Positions 59,319-64,000 of a stretch of DNA of 64,000 nt are shown piece by piece. The position numbers were made by a program, and so were the translations under genes. The stretch comes from G038396625 sp038396625 (GTDB lineage Bacteria > Bacillota > Clostridia > Peptostreptococcales > Thermotaleaceae). Each line of letters starts with the position of its first letter. Within the stretch, counting starts at the first letter, position 1. Under the pieces are notes generated by a model, which was not told the origin of the DNA, made no database searches, and saw nothing but the letters and a program-made list of their open reading frames with translations. The stretch spans positions 2,418,001 to 2,482,000 of the forward strand of contig CP121688.1 of assembly GCA_038396625.1 (NCBI GenBank), read 5' to 3'.

Positions 59319-62300
59319 ATGAATTTATCGAAAACATCTGTAAATAGACCTGTAACTACCCTCATGTTTATGCTCATTGCAATATTACTAGGTTCAGTGG
59401 GTTTAAGTTTGCTCCCTATTGACTTATACCCAGAGTTAGAAATTCCTGTGGCCATTGTATCTGTAAACTATAGTGGTGCTGCGCCAGAAGAAATAGAAAC
59501 GCTCATTACAAAACCTATTGAGCAATCCGTTGCTTCTGTCAGTAAATTAAAAAATCTATCTTCTTTTTCTCGTGAAGGCACTTCTATTGTAGTAGTAGAA
59601 TTTGAATCCAGTGCTGATATGGACTTAGCTGCTCTTGAAATGAGAGAAAAAGTTGATTTAATCAAAGGAACTTTACCAGATGACGCATCTACTCCTATGG
59701 TGTTAAAAATTGACCCCAATGCACAACCCATTATTCAACTTGGAATTTCTTCAAATATGGAGGAAGGAAAACTTCAAACTCTAGTTGAAGATGAATTAAC
59801 CTCTCGTTTTGAGCGTATCGAAGGGGTAGCCTCTGTTAGTACCTATGGTGGAAACGAAAAAGAAGTAAGGATTGAAGTAGACCAAGAAAAATTATCAGGC
59901 TATCAGTTAACATTGGCGCAAATTCAAAATCTATTAAGATCTGAGAACTTAAATCTCCCTGGTGGTAAGGTAAGCAAAGGCAATGTAGAATTGTTAGCTA
60001 GGACTACTGGAGAATTCAGCACCGTAGATGATATCAAAAATGTTCCCATCGTCCTAAAAAGTGGTGAAATTATCAAGCTTTCTGATATTGCTGATGTTCA
60101 ACTGGATTACAAAGAAAGAGATAGCCTTATTCGTGTGAACCAAAAAAGAGCATTAGGAATTGGTATCACAAAACAATCTGTGGCAAATACTGTAAAAGTT
60201 GCAAAAAAAGTATTAGCAGAAATTGATGTGGTAGAGAAAGATTATCCTCAAATTGATATCGTTGTTGGTGTAGATCAATCTGAATTCATTAATAAATCCA
60301 TTACCAACGTTACACAAAATGCCATTATAGGTGGTGTTTTAGCGGTACTAATTCTCTATTTATTTTTAAGAAATGTACGCTCTACCTTTATTGTAGGTAT
60401 TGCGATTCCTGTATCCATTATTTCTACCTTTGCCCTCATGTACTTCGGAGATCTTACAATAAATTTGATTTCTCTAGGAGGCTTGGCTTTAGGGATTGGT
60501 ATGCTAGTAGACAATTCTATTGTTGTTTTGGAAAATATCTATCGTTTTAGAGAAGAAGGGCTATCTAGAAAAGATGCTGCTATCAAAGGAGCTAAAGAAG
60601 TAGGCATGGCTGTGTTTGCTTCTACTATGACAACGATCGCCGTGTTTTTACCCATTGTTTTCGTGGAAGGATTTACTGCAATTGTATTCAAACAGCTTTC
60701 TTTTACTGTAACATTTTCATTACTTGCATCTTTAGTGATCTCCCTTACCGTTGTACCTATGCTCTCTTCTAAAATTTTGAAGGTAGGAGAAGTAAAGCAA
60801 AGAAAACACACAGGTGTTTCTTTAGGAAAACTGCTAGATCTATTCTCAAGTTTTATTGATAAATTAGCAAAGTTTTATAGTAAAATCCTATATTTTACCT
60901 TACACCACCGAAAAATCACAATTTTTGTGGGTCTAGCGATATTTATTTCTTCTATTGCTTTGGTGGGTATCGTAGGAGGAGAATTCTTCCCTAAAGAAGA
61001 CGAAGGAATGTTTACTGTAAGTATCGAGGTACCCTTTGGGACCAGCCTTGAAGATACCAACAAGATCGTTACTGAAGTTGAAGAAATCGTGAAAACCATT
61101 CCCGAACAAGAAAAAGTTTTTGCCATGGTTTCATCTAATTTAGGTTTCTCAACCTCAGCTACCAACAGTTCAACAGTTATTGCTGCTTTAAAAGATCAAA
61201 AGGATCGCAAAAGATCTACAGAAGAAATCGTAAATGAGGTTAGAGAAAAGGTTTCAGTGATTCCTGGCGCAGATATATCTGTAAGTGAATCATCCTCTAT
61301 GGGAGGAGGAGGTCCTGAAAGTGCTGCCATTGAAATAGAAATAAAGGGAGATGACATCAAGCTTTTAAAATCTATTGGTCAAGATTTTGAAAAAATTGTA
61401 AAGTCCATTCCAGGTACGGCAGAAGTAGCCTCTGATACAGAAGAGGGAGAACCTGAGGTAAGAGTGATGCTAAATAGAGAAGTGGCTTCCTTCTATGGCA
61501 TTACCACATATGATATGGCAAATATCTTAAAAGCTGCAGTAGGTGGCATAAAGGCAACTAATTTTAAATTTGATGGAGATGAAATTGATGTAAATATTTC
61601 TTTAAACGATAATGTGAAAGAATCTATTGAAAATATGAAGCAAATTTTAATTAAATCTCCTACAGGTACACTAGTATCTCTGGGTCAGGTAGCGGACATC
61701 GCCTATGGTAATTCACCTACACAGATTAAAAGAATCAATCAAGTTCGAACCGTCACTGTTTCTTCCCAGCTGAGTGGTAGGGACTTGAAGTCTGTTACAA
61801 ACGATATTAAAAATAAGCTCAATGACTATCAAATGCCCTCAGGATATCAATATAATTTTACAGGACAACAAGAGGATATGATGGAAGCATTCGTCAGTCT
61901 TATAAAAGCTTTGATTCTTTCCATTATTATTGTATATATGATTTTAGCATCACAGTTTGAATCACTATTGCATCCTTTCACCGTTATGCTTTCTGTTCCC
62001 TTTGCTTTATCCGGTGGCTTTATTGGACTTTTCTTGACAGGACGATCTTTGTCTGTTCCAGCATTTATTGGAATTATTATGCTTGCTGGAATTGTAGTAA
62101 ACAATGCTATTGTCCTGATTGATTATATCAATCAGCTTAGAAGTAGGGATCTAGCGCGAGAAGATGCTATATTAAAAGCAGCTGCCACACGATTAAGACC
62201 GATTCTTATGACTACATTAACAACAGTATTAGGCTTATCACCACTTGCTTTAGGTATCGGCGAAGGTGCAGCAACACAAGCTCCTATGGCTACAGTTGTA

Positions 62301-62444
62301 ATCGGCGGACTATTGTTATCGACCGTGCTTACTTTATCCTTCATACCTGTTGTTTACACAATTTTTGATGATATTCATGTCAAAATCATCAACAGACGAA
62401 AAAAGAAAAGGAACAAGAAAAAAATACTTGATGAAAGTCATTAG
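59319..62444 (+). CDS. RND family efflux transporter (AcrB-like)
   Basis: 1,041 residues, full length. It has the duplicated RND layout: helix 1 at 15-35, a large extracytoplasmic loop, helices 2-6 near 330-500, a second loop and helices 8-12 near 870-1010. Proton-relay and family motifs are visible in LGGLALGIGMLVDNSIVVLENIYRFREEG (in two parts) and its counterpart IGIIMLAGIVVNNAIVLIDYINQLR. The SWMVP-like ends (LRPILMTTLTTVLGLSPLAL) are typical. Substrate unknown: a drug, bile acid or fermentation-related toxin. It has a lysine-rich cytoplasmic tail. AGGAG is 8 nt before the ATG. Confidence 0.94.
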   Translation: MNLSKTSVNRPVTTLMFMLIAILLGSVGLSLLPIDLYPELEIPVAIVSVNYSGAAPEEIETLITKPIEQSVASVSKLKNLSSFSREGTSIVVVEFESSADMDLAALEMREKVDLIKGTLPDDASTPMVLKIDPNAQPIIQLGISSNMEEGKLQTLVEDELTSRFERIEGVASVSTYGGNEKEVRIEVDQEKLSGYQLTLAQIQNLLRSENLNLPGGKVSKGNVELLARTTGEFSTVDDIKNVPIVLKSGEIIKLSDIADVQLDYKERDSLIRVNQKRALGIGITKQSVANTVKVAKKVLAEIDVVEKDYPQIDIVVGVDQSEFINKSITNVTQNAIIGGVLAVLILYLFLRNVRSTFIVGIAIPVSIISTFALMYFGDLTINLISLGGLALGIGMLVDNSIVVLENIYRFREEGLSRKDAAIKGAKEVGMAVFASTMTTIAVFLPIVFVEGFTAIVFKQLSFTVTFSLLASLVISLTVVPMLSSKILKVGEVKQRKHTGVSLGKLLDLFSSFIDKLAKFYSKILYFTLHHRKITIFVGLAIFISSIALVGIVGGEFFPKEDEGMFTVSIEVPFGTSLEDTNKIVTEVEEIVKTIPEQEKVFAMVSSNLGFSTSATNSSTVIAALKDQKDRKRSTEEIVNEVREKVSVIPGADISVSESSSMGGGGPESAAIEIEIKGDDIKLLKSIGQDFEKIVKSIPGTAEVASDTEEGEPEVRVMLNREVASFYGITTYDMANILKAAVGGIKATNFKFDGDEIDVNISLNDNVKESIENMKQILIKSPTGTLVSLGQVADIAYGNSPTQIKRINQVRTVTVSSQLSGRDLKSVTNDIKNKLNDYQMPSGYQYNFTGQQEDMMEAFVSLIKALILSIIIVYMILASQFESLLHPFTVMLSVPFALSGGFIGLFLTGRSLSVPAFIGIIMLAGIVVNNAIVLIDYINQLRSRDLAREDAILKAAATRLRPILMTTLTTVLGLSPLALGIGEGAATQAPMATVVIGGLLLSTVLTLSFIPVVYTIFDDIHVKIINRRKKKRNKKKILDESH

Positions 62445-62469
62445 AATTCCTTGATTTGGAGGTTAGGCA

Positions 62470-63048
62470 ATGACTATTGAAAAAGATAAAAGCACATTAA
62501 TCATTGAAGCTGCCATGAAAATATTTTGTAGGGATGGCTTTCATAAAGCAAAGGTAAGTGACATCGCAGCAGAAGCTGGTATTGGAAAAGGTACGATTTA
62601 TGAGTATTTTGACAGTAAGCAACAGCTTTTTATAAAAATGGTCCAATGGCATATTGAGCTTTATCATCAAAGATTAATGTGTGCTATACAAAAACATGAA
62701 GATATTATCGAAAAGCTACAATGTTATATTTCGATTGAAGAAGAAATCATAAGAAATTATGGAGATTTAGCGCAAATTTTCATACGAGAAGGCGCTAACA
62801 TTGGTTCAGAATTTCATAAAATCATGAAAACTGCCAGAGAAAAGAAAATCGATTGTATCGCAAGCATCATTCAAGAGGGAATCTGCAAAGAAATTTTTAG
62901 AGATATTAATCCTTATGTTGCTGCCCTAACCTTTATGGGTAGTGTACATCATCTGGTAATAAGTAAAATTTTTATGCAAGATGATTTTACAAAGCAAATC
63001 AATATTGCAAATTTAAATGATATTTTGCTAAATGGGGTAAAGAAATAG
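62470..63048 (+). CDS. TetR/AcrR family repressor of the RND operon
   Basis: 192 residues. The N-terminal helix-turn-helix reads AKVSDIAAEAGIGKGTIYEYFDSKQQLF; the C-terminal ligand domain is helical (TetR_C-type with IREGANIGSEFHKIM). It is the third gene of the efflux operon, 25 bases after the pump, with GGAGG in front. Together with the ACCGGT-centred dyad at the operon promoter this suggests a simple autoregulated efflux system. Confidence 0.9.
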   Translation: MTIEKDKSTLIIEAAMKIFCRDGFHKAKVSDIAAEAGIGKGTIYEYFDSKQQLFIKMVQWHIELYHQRLMCAIQKHEDIIEKLQCYISIEEEIIRNYGDLAQIFIREGANIGSEFHKIMKTAREKKIDCIASIIQEGICKEIFRDINPYVAALTFMGSVHHLVISKIFMQDDFTKQINIANLNDILLNGVKK

Positions 63049-63075
63049 GTCCATACCTATTTCTTTACCTTTTTT
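63036..63075 (+). terminator. Terminator of the RND operon
   Basis: A 15-bp perfect stem (GGTAAAGAAATAGGT / ACCTATTTCTTTACC) with a 4-nt loop and six T. It includes the TetR stop codon and lies next to the convergent kbl stop. Confidence 0.9.
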
Positions 63076-63076
63076 A

Positions 63077-64000
63077 TTAATCAATTAAACCCATTTCTTT
63101 TCCAACTTTTTCAAAAGCTGCTACCGCTCGATCTAATTGCTCTTCTGTATGTCCTGCGGTCACCATACATCGTACTCTGCCTGTTCCTTTTGGAACTGTT
63201 GGAAATACAATTCCTGATACAAAAACACCATTATCAAATAATTTCTTTGAAAAATCCATTGTTTTTGCTTCTTCTCCAATAATAACAGGGGTAATCGGAG
63301 TTTGACTATTTCCAGTATCAAATCCTAGTTTTCCTAATTTTTCTTTAAAATACTTTGCATTGTTCCATAACCTATCTGTATATTCTGTAGTTTCCATTAG
63401 GATTTTTACTGCTTCCATAATGGCACCCACAGCAGCTGGTGGCAGTGCCGTACTAAATAAAATAGGTCTTCCTCTATGATTTAGCCAGTCTTGAGCCGTT
63501 TGACTACCTGCCACATATCCACCAATAACACCAATGGCCTTAGATAATGTACCAATACTAAAATCAATTCTTCCATGTAAATGAAAGTGATCCACTGTTC
63601 CCCGACCGCTTTCTCCAAGAACACCTGAACCATGGGCATCATCCACATAGGTCATCGCATCATATTTTTCTGCCAAATCTGCAATCGAGGGCAAATCTGC
63701 GATGTCCCCATCCATACTAAATACACCATCTGTAATAATTAAAAGGTTTCTGTATTTGTCACGATTCTCTTTTAATACTTTTTCAAGATGATCCATATCA
63801 TTATGCTGATACACTGTTTTTTTCGCTTTGCTTAATCGAGCTCCATCAATAATACTTGCATGATTCAGTTCATCAGAGATGATCAAATCTCCATCCTCTG
63901 TAATAGCTTGGATTGCTCCTGCATTACAATTAAAGCCTGATTGAAAGGACATCACTGCTTCCTCTCGTTTAAATTCTGCTAGTAGCGCTTCCATTTTTTC
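63077..64000 (-). CDS. kbl: Glycine C-acetyltransferase (2-amino-3-ketobutyrate CoA ligase), N-terminus cut off
   Basis: About 308 C-terminal codons are visible; the family has about 395 residues, so the first 85-90 lie beyond the right edge (the frame is open to base 64000). It is a PLP alpha-oxoamine synthase. Seen: FQSGFNCNAGAI, ELNHASIIDGARLSKA, TDGVFSMDGDIADLP, YVDDAHGSGVLGESGRGT, the PLP lysine in GTLSKAIGVIGGY, and the C-terminal TPVIIGEEAKTM and VRCMVTAGHTEEQLD. It interconverts 2-amino-3-ketobutyrate plus CoA and glycine plus acetyl-CoA. A related alpha-oxoamine synthase such as BioF is less likely. No local promoter is visible. Confidence 0.88.
   Translation of the reverse strand, partial: EKMEALLAEFKREEAVMSFQSGFNCNAGAIQAITEDGDLIISDELNHASIIDGARLSKAKKTVYQHNDMDHLEKVLKENRDKYRNLLIITDGVFSMDGDIADLPSIADLAEKYDAMTYVDDAHGSGVLGESGRGTVDHFHLHGRIDFSIGTLSKAIGVIGGYVAGSQTAQDWLNHRGRPILFSTALPPAAVGAIMEAVKILMETTEYTDRLWNNAKYFKEKLGKLGFDTGNSQTPITPVIIGEEAKTMDFSKKLFDNGVFVSGIVFPTVPKGTGRVRCMVTAGHTEEQLDRAVAAFEKVGKEMGLID

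Noticed and set aside
1..64000. CRISPR arrays, tRNA or rRNA genes, insertion sequences
   Set aside because: No spaced direct repeats, no tRNA/rRNA core sequences and no transposase-like proteins were seen.

Overview
The window reads as chromosome of a low-GC, strictly anaerobic, probably spore-forming member of the Clostridia that ferments amino acids or methylated amines. This is inferred from AT-rich sequence, two UGA-decoded selenoproteins of the glycine/sarcosine/betaine reductase family, an anaerobic (early cobalt insertion) cobalamin pathway, a VanW/G5 protein and the general gene content. I cannot name the species. No tRNA, rRNA, CRISPR array or insertion sequence was recognised.

Layout. 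1-6.1 kb: a ferredoxin-type DUF362 protein cut by the left edge, a Fur/PerR-type regulator, two convergent homoserine dehydrogenase paralogues, rarA and a tiny membrane peptide. 6.1-10.3 kb: a two-gene McrBC-like type IV restriction module (DUF2357 PD-(D/E)XK nuclease plus McrB-type AAA+ ATPase). 10.5-33.5 kb: a SEC-C protein, then about 22 kb of co-directional (minus) tetrapyrrole genes. These are cobU-cobS-cobC, then, behind a cobalamin riboswitch with its own promoter and terminator, cbiA-cbiP-cbiB-cobD-pduX-cbiX-cbiC-cbiD-cbiE-cbiT-cbiL-cbiF-cbiG-hemA-cbiH-cbiJ-precorrin-2 dehydrogenase-hemC-cobA/hemD-hemB-hemL. Together they run from glutamyl-tRNA to the nucleotide-loop stage of cobalamin; CobT, the adenosyltransferase and a cobalt transporter are not here. 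33.7-41.4 kb: housekeeping genes (lipase-like hydrolase, ogt, DUF2225, VanW, FtsA-like ATPase with a beta-grasp-like tail, nth, DUF503).

41.4-51.8 kb: a reductase cluster, minus strand, in the order substrate-specific component B (grdI, grdH with Sec), BCCT transporter, trxB, trxA, grdA (Sec), grdC, grdD, with a divergent TetR-family gene. The type of component B and the embedded BCCT carrier point to betaine (or sarcosine) rather than glycine as substrate. 51.9-57.8 kb: a NuoE/NuoF pair and a 1,196-residue iron-sulfur flavoprotein that fuses a 2Fe-2S domain, a GltD-like NADPH module, ferredoxin clusters and a formate-dehydrogenase-like domain without the catalytic Cys/Sec. 58.2-63 kb: an RND efflux operon with its own TetR regulator and an operator just downstream of its promoter. 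The right edge cuts a glycine C-acetyltransferase gene.

The most interesting signal is regulatory. Three promoters, those of grdI, trxB and nuoE, share the same architecture to the base: a 12-bp palindrome TAATCRTGATTA, 13 nt, a TTTACA -35 box, 18 nt, and a TATAAT -10 box. This ties the betaine reductase, its thioredoxin system and the NuoEF/GltD/FDH-like complex into one apparent regulon. It suggests that the complex supplies NADPH (by electron bifurcation or transhydrogenation) for thioredoxin-dependent reduction. The palindrome sits at about -55, a position typical of an activator; the divergent TetR-family protein is the obvious candidate.
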